Assembly (NCBI GenBank): GCA_021527695.1
Contig: JAKFAO010000003.1
Location: 2,046,001-2,110,000, forward strand
Source: Naematelia aurantialba
Lineage: Eukaryota > Basidiomycota > Tremellomycetes > Tremellales > Naemateliaceae
Direction of reading: 5' to 3'
Length of the DNA: 64,000 bases
The notes below the pieces were generated by a model. That model did not search any database. It saw nothing but the letters and a program-made list of their open reading frames with translations, and had not been told where the DNA came from. Below, one piece after another: positions 9,414 to 22,653 of this stretch (position 1 is its first letter; the number at the start of each line of letters is the position of its first letter). A program made the position numbers and the translations under genes.

Positions 9414-11655
9414 TCAAGCCTTGACATCCCCGATCCGGGCCTGCTTGGCGCGCTCTACCTTGGCCTGGTTGGTCTTGGCAATAGCGTAGACGACGCCGGC
9501 AAAACCACCGACGGCAATCGCAGAGACGTTGCCAAAGTTGGCAGGGTCGCCAAAGAACAACAGACCAGACGCGGCCACGGGCAGTCTGGGATGGTCAGTG
9601 AATCGAACTCTAGCCAGCGTCCTTTCGACGTGGAGTATGAATCGCCAGCGGCTCATCTGCCAGCTAGGCTGCAAAGTGCAGGGAGGGAGACAGCGGAGGG
9701 AGTGTGGAGCCAATGTACGGAGCCAACATGTAAAACCAATGTGTGGAACGAGGACTCACTTGTTCAGCGCACCCACCATCGAGTAGGTGGTCGAACCGCA
9801 TGTTCGCACACACCAGGCAGTCGAGTACGAGATGAACACTGCAACGGCACCAGAAAAGGCAATGGCCGTGAGGAGAAATGCGCGACCGTCCGCAGGGCTG
9901 CGAGTTGGGTCAGTAGACGGCAAGCGGGCAGGCAGAATGAGAACAGCAAATGCGACAGAGCACGAATACCACGTCCGCATTCACACGAGGGGATGGTCAG
10001 AGTGACGGAGATACTGGAGTAAACCATATGTCACTTACAAGTTCCGGTCAAAGCTGGCCCCGGACCAATCCTCGGCGATAACCGAAAAGACGAGCAGGAC
10101 AGGGATCGACAGGAGGTTGTTGTAGAACATAGAGTCCCAGTCTTTGAAGCCGGTGACCTTGATACGCTTGCGCATGAAAAGGACCTGGCTGGGTTAGCTC
10201 GATGACATGACGGGAGCCTTCGAGGCTGGAACGGAAAATGTTAGGACAATGATGACCAAAGGTGAAGAGAAGCTACAGAGAAAGTGAGGAGAGATATGTG
10301 TAGAGCATGTGGCATATAGCCAATTTAAGGTAAGATACGATGCGGCAGAAGAGGCGAACAAGCGCCAACTCACATAAGCAGCCGACGCGAGACAATTGAC
10401 AAACATCCAGAGGTACCCTGCATTCAACGACCCAATCACCGTGGTAGGCAGCGGGACGTCGGCGCCGGAAATGGGATCGATCACCGCGATTCCGTCCGAC
10501 ATGCGGGCGAGGGTGGTAGAGATGTCTGCCCAAGCAGCGATGACGGACGAGCCGACCATGAGGCCGAAGGAGCAGAGCGTGAGACCGGTGACGTTGCCGC
10601 CGAACCAGATGACCTCGCCGTAGGCGATCAGAATGATGGTGAGGTTTTTGAAGATGCTACGGGGGTTAGGATGTGCTCCCAGAAGTGATATTAAACGTGG
10701 CGAGTGTGAGCGGCGAGTGCGACAGACGAGTGTGATCGACGAATGTGCAGGCCGAGACAGTACTCACGTGTAGACGGGGATGGAAAGGAATTGCTAATGC
10801 ACGTGAGTCAGATAACATGCGACGCGGTAGGAAACATACCAGCGACTTGGAGCCGGTATAGATGACAGCGACGAGGAGGAACGAGACGGGGAACCAAGCC
10901 TTGGCGTCGTTCCAGTCAAAGTCTCGGACTAGAACGCGTGAGCTTACGCATCTAGCCCCTTACGACGTAAAGGCACTGGACACCTCCTACTCACAGGTGA
11001 TGACGCCTACGCGCTTGACTGTCCATACGCAGAGCACACAAACGACCGACTGGATCGTCAAGACTAGGAAACGTGGTGTCAGGCACTATTCTATTCTGGT
11101 TTGCTACAGTCATCGACATGGATCCGAGACCCGGGAAGGTCGAATTCCAAACTGTCGATCGAGGGCAACTCACGCAAAAAGGTCATGGTGAACTGGTGAC
11201 CCGAGACGACGAATTTGTTGACGACGGTCATCATGATGGACGCGGCGCAGTAGCTGAGGATCGGCCATACTGGAGGGCGAAATCGCGAAATCAGCTCTGG
11301 CAAACAGTCAAAGACGAGGAATAGTAGGGGCGGTCAAAGACGACGGGTTGATGACGATAATCGGATTGGGCCTGATGAATGGGGTCTGATGGGACTCGAC
11401 CCCGATTGGATCTGCCGCGTGAACGAGCGACTCACCCGGCGAAGCAACGGGCATCGGCGCCTCTTCCTTCTTGGCGGTCTCGAGCATATCCTCCGCCTTG
11501 AGGAGCGCCTCTCTCACCTCGATCTCGGCGCGCAATCTGTCCTTTTCTTCGCGGTTCGGCGTGCCGGGCGTCGAGTCTCGGTCGAGCACCGCTGCAGCGA
11601 GGTTGACATAGGACCCGCGTGGGGACAGCCCGAGCGGGGTTTGCGGTCGAGACAT
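9414..11655 (-). CDS. VRG4: GDP-mannose transporter (Vrg4/Gmt1)
   Basis: Golgi nucleotide-sugar antiporter that imports GDP-mannose for glycoprotein, glycolipid and, in capsulate relatives, polysaccharide mannosylation. Nine exons (11655-11436, 11269-11174, 11063-10995, 10928-10840, 10793-10768, 10656-10374, 10184-10039, 9897-9760, 9585-9414) join in phase to 412 residues. A cytosolic tail of about 75 residues precedes ten hydrophobic segments of the drug/metabolite transporter fold. The two motifs linked to GDP-mannose recognition are present: FYNN in [13 protein letters not shown], and GALNK in [27 protein letters not shown] is encoded by a 26-base exon. The protein ends in a Lys/Arg-containing cytosolic tail, as in Vrg4. 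Identification is secure. Confidence 0.95.
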
Positions 11656-12455
11656 GGCGCCTTGCTCTCTATCTCTCTGTGTCTATATATCTAATTGGAT
11701 GGAGAGGTGAAGAAGAAAGCAACGTGAAGGAAGACGAGGGATGGGAAAGAAGATGAAGAGAAAGGCGCGAACGAGGACGTGAGTGTGAGAGTGAAATGAC
11801 TGTAATTGAGCACACGATATCGCGAGGGAGGGAGAGATGGACGGCGATGCCAGTGCCTCCAGGTGACAGCAATGTGTAAGACGCTCCACCCACAGAGTCG
11901 TTCAAGTAAGACAAGAGTGTGGAGCTACCAAACAAGTTGGATGTCGGTGGGAACGATGCAAGAGACTGCAGCGCTAAAAAACCCAAGTTATCACAGACAA
12001 GACAGCCACATGTCTTTCCCTGAAAATCCAACCAACCCCCCGAATCCGGCATATTAAAAGCCTGGCTGAAAGTCTCGGCCTGTGCTCTACTGCATACAAC
12101 TCTGCTCGTTGCGTATTGCATCACAGTCCTCTGCTGGGTTCTGTGTCCATATGCAGGGGTCGGACATCGTAGCCTTGCAGTCCGGAACAACCAGCAGTCG
12201 ATTCAGCCCACATGCTGTGTCCAGCAAAGCATTCAGATCGCGTGCCTGAAATCTGCGTGCGTGTGATTATGGGAAATTGGACACCCGTCAGACGGAGAAA
12301 GCAGAGGCCAAGGGGTCTGTCTCCCCACTTGGCAGTCTGGCAGACGGAGTCGCTTCGAACGCTAGGCACCATGCATCGGCATGAGAGCCTCCGCAAAGAG
12401 CTCCAGAACGCCCTGGGCTCATGTCTGTATGCCAGACAAAGATCCCAAATCCCGT
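11656..12455. other. Upstream region of VRG4 and 3' flank of the SPX-RING gene
   Basis: About 800 bases between the VRG4 start codon and the SPX-RING stop codon, both on the minus strand. It has pyrimidine-rich tracts on the minus strand directly before VRG4, as is common in promoters of these yeasts, and a TATATA patch near 11685. No coding family was recognised. Confidence 0.5.
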
Positions 12456-15355
12456 TCACATGATCAGACAACGCGCATCGATCCCAGCCTCGGCATGCTC
12501 CTTGGCCAGCTCGTCAATGTTCTCCTTCTCCTTCTCCTTGACTTCCTTGGGAAACCACTCTTTCATGAATCTGAGATTATCAGCGGGCTACACAGACGCC
12601 GCTACGCAGCGACCACTTACTTCATTACTCTGTAGTCTAGCGAATCTGTCACGGCGTCAGCGAAATGGATCCACCTCTCAAGTGCCCCGACAGACGACTT
12701 ACCTTTGTTCGCCAGCAAAACGACCTTGGACCGACACAGCGGACACTCGGCCTTGCCTGCACGCTGCATCTTGACGAGGCATCGCACGCAAAACAGATGT
12801 GAGCACCCGAGGCGGATGGGCTTGAATGCGATCGAAGTGCATATCAGGCACGCGTAGTCGTCCAGGCTTGGTAGGATGCTAGGGACGTGAGTTCCAGACG
12901 TCAGGCGACCGCTTGGGGGGGGGGGGGGTGGCAGGTAGAGGCACCGCATGGATGTGTGGGGTGTGGTGTGGGGAGGGAGAAAGAGAGAAAGAAAGAAGGA
13001 GAGAAGGAGAGAAGGAGAGAAGGAGTGAAGGAGTGAAAGAACACAGAGAGGAGGAGAGAAGGAGAGAGAGATAGAGGGAGAGGCCGCCGGGAAGTTTCGA
13101 ATCAAGCAATCAAGGACTGACGGAAGGAGAGTGTCAGTCAGGCTCGCAAGCAGGACGTGCGGCAGAGATGTCTGGTAAAATGTCCATGTCGAGACATTCC
13201 CCTGCTTGTCGACGTGCGCCGATAACGTCGACCGCACAAAGCTCGGAAACCCGGCAGACGCTGTCAGAGCGGTGCGCTTGTCGTGCTTCTTGAGAATTCT
13301 AAGCCGTATCAGAACTGTCTCTCAAGGACTGCTTGGGCTGAGGCTGAGGGCGCCCGTTTTGAGGTGGGGAAGGGAAGAGGGGGGGGGGGGGGGAGAGGGG
13401 GGAGAGATGACTCACTTCCTAGCCGCGTTGATATTGGCCAGTTGAAATCGCTTCAAATCCAAGAGCAGCACATTGAGCCTCAGAAACTCGTCCCATGCGC
13501 CTCTAATTTTCTTGCCCTTCATCGTGCGTCGATCCCCCAGTCCGCGCTTCACAACCTCATTCGCAAACCTCTTCAGCCTCAATTCTGCATCCTCGACGGT
13601 CCGCTCTCCTCGGGTTCTTTCCGCGCTTGACTCGAATATCTCCGCCTCGATCCAGAGCGTAAAGATCTCACGCCATGCATATAGGTCCTTTCGCGACGTC
13701 TTGGCTGACGAGTGCTGAATTATCGAAGTGGATGATGACGGGGTCAACGGGGTAGGAAGGACTGAAGGTGCCGCACCAGGCTGGATTGTTGCTGAGATCT
13801 GGCGGCAGAGATTTTCTACATTCGTGCGAAAGGTTGATTGCTGCGCCGCGTGAAAGTTTGATAACGATGTGAGCGCAGCGGTGAGAAGGTTGAAAAACGC
13901 CCTGTCAGATGCGAGAGGCACGACGAACTCGCGCTCTCGATCCGACGTCGAGGTCGACGTGGATATCTCGGGAATTGCCTCGACTTCCATACTTGTACCT
14001 GCAGGTTCGACAAGATCATCAGGTGCTGAGACGGAAGCTTCGAGGGACATCTTCTGCATCCCCTCGGACAGGCTTGTGCCGCTCGCCAGGGCCCAGATGG
14101 GCGAGGCGGCAATATGGACGTGCTGGAGTGTCGGACTGGGAGGTATCTGCGACCTCCCAGGTGTCCAAGGCACTGCTTCTCGTTTCCGTTTGGCACGAGG
14201 AGTCCGATTCGAAGAGCCTTCTTTGTCTTCGTCGTTTGCGTCTGTGAGCTTGGTATTGACGGGCTGATTCTCGTCGTCATCGGAAGTAGTCGTCTCCGTG
14301 TCGGAATCGACTGCTATTGGCATAGGCGAAACGTCACGACTTGCCGTCGGGGAGGTATGCAAATGGAGCCGGAGTTGGGGTACGAGGTTGGCGGCGTCAC
14401 CTTGGATGTTGTGATCAGCCGATATGATGGTAGCCAGGATGCGTACGCTCTAGGCTCTACGCTCTAAAAACAGAAGAAGAAGCAAAGTGGCATAGACAGC
14501 TCACTCACCAACCAACACGTATTCAGCCTTGACCTCGCCTTTATCAGCTGTCGCTTTCCGGGTTACCTTCGTTCTCCGCTCCGACGTCCGTCGCGCCTGC
14601 ATCTGACCCGATTTGCGTTCCTGGCTCTGGGCACGCACCATATCCATGACCCCCATTGGGCGTAGTGGACGTGCCGGAGGCTGAGACTGAGGCTGCGGAT
14701 CCGAGAGCAGCCTCAAGCGGAACCTGCGGTGATGAGATTCAGCAAGGAGAGATGATGGTCCTGCCGCTGCATTATTGTCCTCGTTGTCATTGTCGCTCTC
14801 GTTCGTAACCTCGGATTCCCGTCGGCCGCGTTTGTGATAGCTTGAATAGCGACGGTTTGGACGGTCAGGCTCGTCATCGAGGATAGGATCGATAGCAACT
14901 TCCTTGATAGTTCCAGCTGGGCCGGTGGGGGCGGCTGCTTCGACAGGCTTCGTCGGCGGACTCTCGTCGCTTTCAAATTCAAATTCGAGCACCTCGTCGT
15001 TGTCCGCTGTCTTTATTGGAGGAGGAGCGGTGTCGTCGTCCTCTGTTACCATGAGCTTGTTGAGCACGCCGGGAGAGAGGCCCATCGTCGATAGTTCCGC
15101 CACCACATCTTTGATCAGTTTCTTGAGCTGGACGAGGTCAGCTTTTCATCGTAAGACCTTTGCCCACCCGGGGTCTCCTGAGAGAATCACAGCACAGATT
15201 CTCATGCAGCATGTACAGGGAGAAAGGGAAGGAAGAGGAGGAGGAAGAGAAGGAAGACATAAGCTCACTCGGCGGTACTCGATCGCAGACGACTTCCAGT
15301 CTTCTGGAAAGTGCGAGTCCTCAAGAATCTGCTGAAACTCCTTGCCGTATTTCAT
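12456..15355 (-). CDS. SPX-domain RING-finger protein (probable E3 ubiquitin ligase)
   Basis: SPX domains sense inositol pyrophosphates and so phosphate status; a C-terminal RING suggests a ubiquitin ligase linked to phosphate signalling. The start MKYGKEFQQILEDSHFPEDWKSSAIEYRR is a canonical SPX amino end. The domain resumes after a long acidic linker (roughly 14040-15000) with SDRAFFNLLTAALTSLSNFH, then AELRLKRFANEVVKRGL and DLKRFQLANINAARKILKK. A helical region follows, then a C3HC4 RING (CLIC ... CSHLFCVRCLVKMQ ... ECPLCR). The last exon is KFMKEWFPKEVKEKEKENI and ends DARCLIM. One intron (about 12890-13120) carries a run of about 13 G and a GGAGAGAA tract; another intron (about 13300-13430) has a second poly-G run. 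The fungal SPX-RING family is known, but its substrates are not. Exact exon ends in the linker are uncertain. Confidence 0.88.
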
Positions 15356-16653
15356 TCTGAACAGTCACTATACGAGCACTTGAGAACGTTGAGGATGGGA
15401 GAAGGCGTCGAGGCTGAATTGGCTGTCCAAACAACGGCGGTCGACTTCGACTGGAGAGATGGCAGCGTCGGTGGGAGTTATAATACAATCTCGGCTCTCA
15501 TTCGGGTAGCAAGAGAAGTTCAAGCGAGGAAATCGGTCTCAAAGTCTCTGTTAGCGATGGCGCCTGAGGATTCAAATGGTCTGACAGGCAGACACATCGC
15601 CAGCTCCCTTGTCCATGGCAAGTGATATCCACCGACTTGCTGAACTTTGTTGCTCTTCGGCGAGCGCCGCTTTCGAGTGGAACGTGCTTCTTCTAACCAC
15701 TGTTTCTTGACGAAACGTTGGGTGACTGCCTGTGCAGCTGCTCTGTAGACTTCGTTGGGTTGGGGCTAGGGAAACTGGAGAATTCGTCCAGTGCAAAGTC
15801 CCACATGTACTCAAGCAAACAACGAAGGGTCAATGCAACCGAAGATAAAGGAGGAATGTCGCCAAGTCGTCCCTCGCCGGCTTTTCCGGTGCCCGTCCCC
15901 AGGCGGTGAGTCTCCTCGACTGCTGCCCTCTATGATGCCCAGGGGTTGCTCCTGCATCCACTCCTGCATCCTTGTTCTACATCCTCCTCGCTATGCATGG
16001 TGACTAACCCGGTTTGCCACTGTAGAAACGCCACAGCAGCGAAAAGGCCGGGCGGATTGGTTCCGTCATAGTTTGAGGCAGCTTTGGACGCGTCTCGAGG
16101 CAACGACGGGTTGACTGTCTCTACGTTACTCGTCCGTCGCTCATCACCACACTCTCCTTCTACAGTCGTGTCTCTCACTACATCACAGCGATCCACTCGC
16201 CCTTCTCGTGTCTTGTCCCGCGCGTGTTTCCCGAAAAAAACAATCATTTGATCGCCATTTCACCTAGTCGCCTGCACGCCGAATACCGCTCCGTCACCTG
16301 TCATCTGACTGTCGAGCTTTGACAAGCACCACCTTTGCACGGCGTCGCGCCATAACGTGAGTGCTTTCATGCTTCACCTACCACTCCAATACTTGTCTAG
16401 CCGACACCAGAGGTACTGCTAGGCCGCAAAGGGAAGCTTCCTCGCCTGTCTTACCCCCGGGGATGCAGGCTGGCTGCGAAGCACATCCTTTGAGCGCAGC
16501 TGGCCGAGCTGCCGCCATTCTCAGCCTTACTTTCCAATCTTTGGCGGTGTCTCTCTCCCTCCAGCGGCGGATGCTGACACCTGCCCGGCTCAGACTCGTG
16601 ACGCACGCGCCGCCTGCGCACGGCCCTCTCCAACTCTTTTGTTCTGCACAGCA
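15356..16653. other. Divergent promoter region of the SPX-RING and Ssd1-like genes
   Basis: 1.3 kb between divergent start codons. Several ATG-initiated frames up to about 105 codons occur on both strands (for example at 15311, 15930 and 16361), but none resembles a known family and their codon pattern is unremarkable. The stretch nearest 16654 is C/T-rich and probably holds the long 5' leader typical of SSD1 genes (inference). Confidence 0.5.
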
Positions 16654-19600
16654 ATGACTTCACCCCTCCTTGCACCCACCCCAGTGGCTCCGCCCTCCTC
16701 CGGCCTTGCGCCGCCTGCCCTATCCACCCGACCGACTTCTTCCAACTCGAATCGCAGCTCGTCTTCTCGCCGCGGACGGTCAGGCAATTCATCCAGCAAC
16801 CCCTCGCGCAGCAATTCACATTCCTCGCGCGCCAGCGAGAGTGGCGGCGGCAGTGGCCTGGACAAGCTCAAAAAGAGCGGCGCAACCACCACCATCAGTG
16901 GCGGCGTCACCCTCGGTGTCAAAGACGGCGTCGATAACAAGAGGAAGCCGAAAGCTAAAAAGGACGACAAGACTGCAAAGTCCACCTCCAGCGCCAGCAC
17001 CAACGGTAACGGCAATCGACGCCAGTCGCAGGCGAGAAAGCCCGCGCCAGCTCCCATCAACACTAACACTGCGCGTTCAACCTCAGCCAATTCTGATCGT
17101 AAGAGTGACGACGGGCACCCCAAGTCTCTTGTAGCCCCTGTCTCCGCACCTCGCACCGCACTCGAGGCAGCAGTAGATGCCGCCACGAAGAAGCATCAGT
17201 CTCTCAACGGTGGCGATGCACTCGCCAGTCTGAATAAGATGATCGCAGACCTCAAGTCCATCTCTCCAGTCCCTGGCCCCTCGACCACTCGATCCGGTCG
17301 CGACGCGTCCCCTTCTGATGCCAAACCAGCCGAAGCCGTCTCGATATCCACAGCCCCCAAGAAACTCAAAGCCGACGCACCCAGCTTCACTCCATCCTTC
17401 CAACCATCCATCTCTCCCGTTGCGTCTCAGCCCTCCATATCGCCCAACACCCAACACGCCTGGCTGCCATCTCGGTCTACCTCGCATGGAAGTGCTCGCC
17501 GGCCTTCTGCAGGATCCCTCGCTATGCCGTATCCCAATGTCATTCCGCCTCCTGCGAACCTCTACAGTTCGTACTACCCCAATCAGCTGACTGCACATCC
17601 CGAAGCCGAGCGCGAAGAGCTGCTGCCGCAGGGATATGGGGCAGATGTGCAGTACTATGAGCAGCTCCTCGCCGCCCAGCAACTGCAGTATCAGCAAATT
17701 CAGCTGCTTCAAGCACAGATTGCTGCCAATCAACTCGCCCAACAGCAAGCTCAGCAGCAACAGCAGATGGGGGGATTCATCGCACCGCGGTTTCAGGCTT
17801 TGGCGGCTCAGCGGGCAGCAGCTCATCAACAGCAACAGGCGCAACAGTTGGCCCAAGCGCAACAGCTGTTTGAGCTGCAACAACAGCAATTGCAACATAT
17901 CCAACTGGATCAGGATCGTCCTGTACTGGAGGACCCTCCTCCTGTCTTTGAGGAAGATTCCCCCGAACCTCCTCCTCCCTCCTCCCTTGGTCCCACGGGT
18001 CGCCCTCAACTTGCACCGTCATTCACGTTTGGCGCCAAGAGAGATGAAGATGCAGCGTCCGCAGCCCCATCTCAACCACTCATCAACCGTAGCGAAGGAA
18101 TTGGTGGTGCAGCAGCCACAGGACTTGCCGGTCTCGCGGCACGGGCCCACAAACGAACTGGAAGCGAGATGACGGCCGCAATGCAACAACAGGTAGGTTG
18201 ATCTGTCCACTCCAAGCTGATATCAGATTGAGATCCAGAATCAGATCGAGGCGTTGCAGGCAAAGCAGAAGGCATTGATGGCTGAGGATCTGGCCAGCCA
18301 GGGTTCGGGCCTGTCCCAGTTGAATGCCTTGGCACACTCGCGGACGCCATCGCAGACCCTCGCGCGCCATCGCCGGGTCCAATCCAGTGTCCCAACCGCC
18401 AATCCTGACAGTAATTTCAACTCGCTCAGTTTGTCCGACGTGCCCGAACCGCCTAAGCAGGCTCGCAGCTTTGGCGAGATGCCGCCTCCTCCTGTACCAG
18501 CCAATGCTGGTTCAGCTCATAGTCGCCGTCACTCTGTCAATGTGTTCAACAAGACTGCTGGATCAGGTGCTGGTTTCAGCGTGTCTGAGATTCCTGAAGA
18601 ATCCGTTCCAGGACACCATCGTTCCGGATCACGGTCTGGCTTTGAGTCGGGAAACTGGCGAATCACCAGCCAGGCAAACAACGGCGTTGCAGACTTGGCA
18701 TTGGCGCAAGCCCAACTACAGTCCTTGGCTCAATTCCGAGCCGCCGCAGGTGGCGGACACGCCAAGATGGCATCGTTTGCCTTCCCCAACATGCTACCAA
18801 ACCTTCTTGCGGCGACGACATTGCAAGCCCCTCCTGGCCAGACACTCTTGCAGCAGCAACAAGCCTTCCAGATGCAATTGCAGCAAACATCGCAGGGGCC
18901 CCAGCGCAAGTCGCTCTTTGCACCATATCTACCACAAGCATCGCTCCCGCCCCTTCTGCAAGCTGGAAAGCTCGTCGTCGGTATTCTTCGGGTCAACAAG
19001 AAGAACCGATCCGACGCTTACGTTGCTACCGACGTCCTCGAGGCGGACATTTACATCTGCGGATCCAAGGACCGCAACCGAGCGCTAGAGGGCGATATCG
19101 TCGCAGTCGAGTTGCTCGACGTCGACGAGGTCTGGGGTACCAAGAAGGACAAGGAGGAGAAGAAGCGTAAGAAGGAGGAGAATGCTGCATATGACCTCAA
19201 GCCGGCGACTGCGAAGAAATTGGAGAAGAAGAAGGACGACGTCGAGGTGGAAGGACAAGGATTGACGCTGTTTGATGATGAAGAGGTCAATGACGAGACG
19301 AAACCGACATACGCAGGACACGTCGTGGCGGTCGTGAGTGAGCTAGCTTGACTGCGCTTATGAGTCCTGCAGGTGGAGCGCATGCCAGGCCAATTGTTCT
19401 CTGGCCAGTTGGGAGTGTTGCGGCCTTCTTCCGCTGCAACTAAAGAAAAGCAAGAGTTGGAGCGCAGGGAACGTGAGGGAGATCGAGCTCGGCCTCACGA
19501 GCCCGAAGCACGACCCAAGATTGTTTGGTTCAAACCTACCGATAAACGGGTTCCCCTTATCGCCATCCCGACCGAGCAGGCGCCTGCGGACTTTGTGGAT

Positions 19601-21920
19601 GATCCCGACGCATATGTCGATAGGCTCTTTGTGGCAACCATCAAGCGATGGCCGATCACCTCGTTGCATCCATTCGGTACGCTGGTGGAAGAGCTTGGAC
19701 CGATAGGCAACTGCGAGGTCGAGACGAGCGCACTGCTCAAGGACTGCAATTTCCCTACGGAAGAGTTTGGCGAGATGGCTCTCAAATGTCTGCCCCCTCT
19801 GCCCTGGAGGTGAGTCGCCTATTTTATTCAGTGCTGATTGCAGCATCCCCGATCGCGAGTATGAGATCCGCACAGACCTGAGAAACGAGCGGACCTTTAC
19901 GATTGATCCGCCAACAGCCAAGGACCTGGACGACGCGCTTTCAGTCAAGCAGAACGATAATGGTACCTTCACGGTCGGCGTGCACATTGCCGACGTTTCC
20001 TTTTTTGTCAAGAACAATTCTGCATTGGATCGAGAAGCTAGAAAGAGAGCAACATCAGTCTATCTCGTTCAACGAGCTGTACCGATGTTGCCACCCCAGC
20101 TATCCGAGGAACTTTGCTCCCTCATTCCCGGCGCCGAGCGACTTGCATTTACCGCTTTCTTTACTCTTGATGAACGGGCTACTGTAGTGGGCCACAAATT
20201 TGCGAGGACAATTATCCAGTGAGTCGGGGTGGGGGGTCGAGCTTATAACCAGATCTTGCGCGAAGCTGTCCTACGACGATGCACAAGAAGTGATCGGTGG
20301 TGGCCACCTGCGCGATGGAAAGGTCTCGAATGCAAAGCCTTCAGAAGTCGAGCACGACCTTGGATTGCTCTTGGTAAGTCGAGTGCTAGTGCAGCGCTGA
20401 TCGACAGACTCTGGCGAAGAAGTTGCGCCAAAAGCGAATCGAAGCTGGAGCGATGGTGGATTCGAAAGTCAAGGTGTCCTTTGTGCTCGACGAGAACAAC
20501 CATCCGATCGACTGCGGTCCTTCGCAATCCAGCGACTCTAAAGTGCTTGTGGAAGAATTCATGCTGTTGGCGAATACCTCTGTTGCGCGATTCATCGCCA
20601 ATGGGCTTCCGGAACAATCTCTGTTACGAAGGCATGAAGCGCCACTTGAGCGACGCGTTGAGGGCTTTGTCAAACGTGCGGCCAAGCTGGGATACAAGTT
20701 TGACGCTACGGATGCGAAGAGTCTTCAAAGAGGGTTTGATGCCCTCCAGGGCGACGAGGTGAAGCAATGTCTGGAGCTGTTGAAGCGGAAGGCTATGCAA
20801 CGGTGAGCAGAATGATGTCAAGCAGAGCTGATAGGCTAGCGCAAAGTACTTTTGTGCCGGGATGTTGGATATTGCCAAGTATGGACACTGGGCTCTCAGT
20901 ACCCCTCTGTATACCCACTTTACCGTGAGTGAGGGCTCTGACGGCTGCTGACATTTAGTCCCCTATCCGCCGCTATGCCGATGTCCTGGTGCATCGCATG
21001 CTGGATGCTTGTTTGGCTTCCCGTCAGCTTTGCGTCCACCCATTCGGACTGAGCTCATGTAACTAGCCAATCCAAATGACGTGAAATTCTACATGGATCG
21101 GGATCAAGTCGCTAAATGCGCTCAGCAATGTAACATGAAGAAGGGTGGGTGTACATTTGTTTCAAGGGGCGATCAAGTGGACTGACGATGACAGCGAGCG
21201 GGAAACTTGCCGAAGAACAGTCGGCACATCTGTACCTGTGCATGCTGGTACACGATCTAACTGAGAGATATGGGCCTGTCATTCGAGAAGGCAGGGTGAC
21301 CAGTGTCCTTGACGCCGCATTTGATGTTGTCATTGTGAGTGGAATTCACTCGAGTCAATGATTTGTCAACAAAACTGCAACTGACGGTTCAGCCTGAATT
21401 TGGGATTGAGAAACGCGTGCATGTAGAAAAGATGCCAGTCAATAATACGGTGTATGACGAACACCGAGATGTCCTGTCGCTGTACTGGACGACGCAGGAC
21501 GTGCTCTCCTTCGTGGCGGAAGCGACCGACGAGCCACACCTGCTCGAAATCAAGGATTTGGGAGAAGAACAACGACGCAAGGGCTTGTCGGCTGCTCCAT
21601 CGGCACTCCCGGACCATGTCGGAGCATCAAGGCAATATGCCAAGTCTGCCGAAGGGGTCAAGCCGAAGTTTGAAGGCTTGAGGACACAGGGAGGGCACAA
21701 GGTGCAGGACGTGAGGGAGATGATGAGTGTGCCGGTGATTGTTACGGCGGATATGACGAAGAGTCCTCCTGTTCTCGTGGTATATGCTTGTGAGTTGCGC
21801 TGCTGCTCCCCTGCATGCCATGCTTCCGTTGCTTGCCCTTCCATGCCACTTTATCTGGTACACGCCACGTGCTAGTACTGATGATGTCTCCTCATCGTAG
21901 GCAATCCCTATGCTGCATAG
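16654..21920 (+). CDS. SSD1: Ssd1/Dis3L2-family RNB-domain RNA-binding protein
   Basis: Ssd1 proteins bind mRNA 5' leaders and repress translation of cell-wall mRNAs; the related Dis3L2 is an active 3'-5' exoribonuclease. Twelve exons (16654-18192, 18227-19333, 19373-19809, 19844-20218, 20253-20373, 20408-20802, 20840-20924, 20959-21022, 21067-21144, 21195-21334, 21393-21789, 21901-21920) give 1585 residues. A 600-residue Ser/Pro/Gln-rich disordered start includes a Gln-rich prion-like tract (about 17640-17920). Cold-shock domains follow (FAPYLPQASLPPLLQAGKLVVGIL, then PGQLFSGQLGVLRP). The RNB domain has TIDPPTAKDLDDALSV, GVHIADVSFFV and LVQRAVPMLP, then SPIRRYADVLVHRMLDA and a C-terminal S1-like fold ending NPYAA. 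Unlike the usual description of Ssd1 as a pseudonuclease, all four aspartates of the DP..(K)DLDD signature are present. The last coding exon is only 20 bases. Confidence 0.93.
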
Positions 21921-22653
21921 GGCGGCGGCGCAGACGACGGACCGAGGACGAGTAGCTATGCAGCGCGAACGCGTCGACGTGATACGATGTCCCTTCACGT
22001 TCAATTTCATCATCCATTCTCATTCATGTTCATTCCCATTCGTTCATCCTAATTCATATTCATCCGCAATATTTCAGTTTGCATCGTGGCGTCGTAGCGA
22101 ATGTCTGCATCGTGATAGTGGCGGCTAGTGGGATCGGGTCCGAGGTCGAGGCGTGGTGTGAGGTGTGAAGTGTGAGGTGTGAGGCGAGAGGCGTGAGGTG
22201 TGGGGTGTGAGGCGTGAGGTGTGGGGTGTGAGGTGTGAAATGTCAATTGTGATAGTATCAGTGTCCGTGTACACAACATGAGATGGGTGTCTGCCAAGCC
22301 AGAGTGTACTCGAACGGGGCGGTACGCGTTATATGAAGCTGTGCCGTGCTACCTTGCTCCGATCGGCAACGACTCCAGATTCCAACAGTGAGGAGCTCAC
22401 GGTCTAGCGTACTTGATAGACAAAGCTGTATTACGATGGAACTTGTCTGTGCCGGCCGGCTCTTGGACAGAGAGGCGACTACACAAGTGGGAAGTCTGCA
22501 TGGTAGGAAGTCTGCAGCGTAGGAAGTCCACGAGGAGAAAGTCTTCCATGTAAAAAGGGTTCAAAGTAACTAGTCCACGACGAGAAGGTTTTCTTAACGA
22601 AGATACAAAGTAAGACAGCCGACTCGTCACGGAGATAAAACACCACTTCTATC
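21921..22653. other. Convergent intergenic stretch with GTGTGAGG and GAAGTCTGCA repeats
   Basis: 730 bases between the stop codons of SSD1 and the bL9m-like gene. About 22155-22240 is a degenerate array of 9-10-base GTGTGAGGY units. Around 22485-22530 two copies of GGAAGTCTGCA occur. No gene was recognised. Confidence 0.6.
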
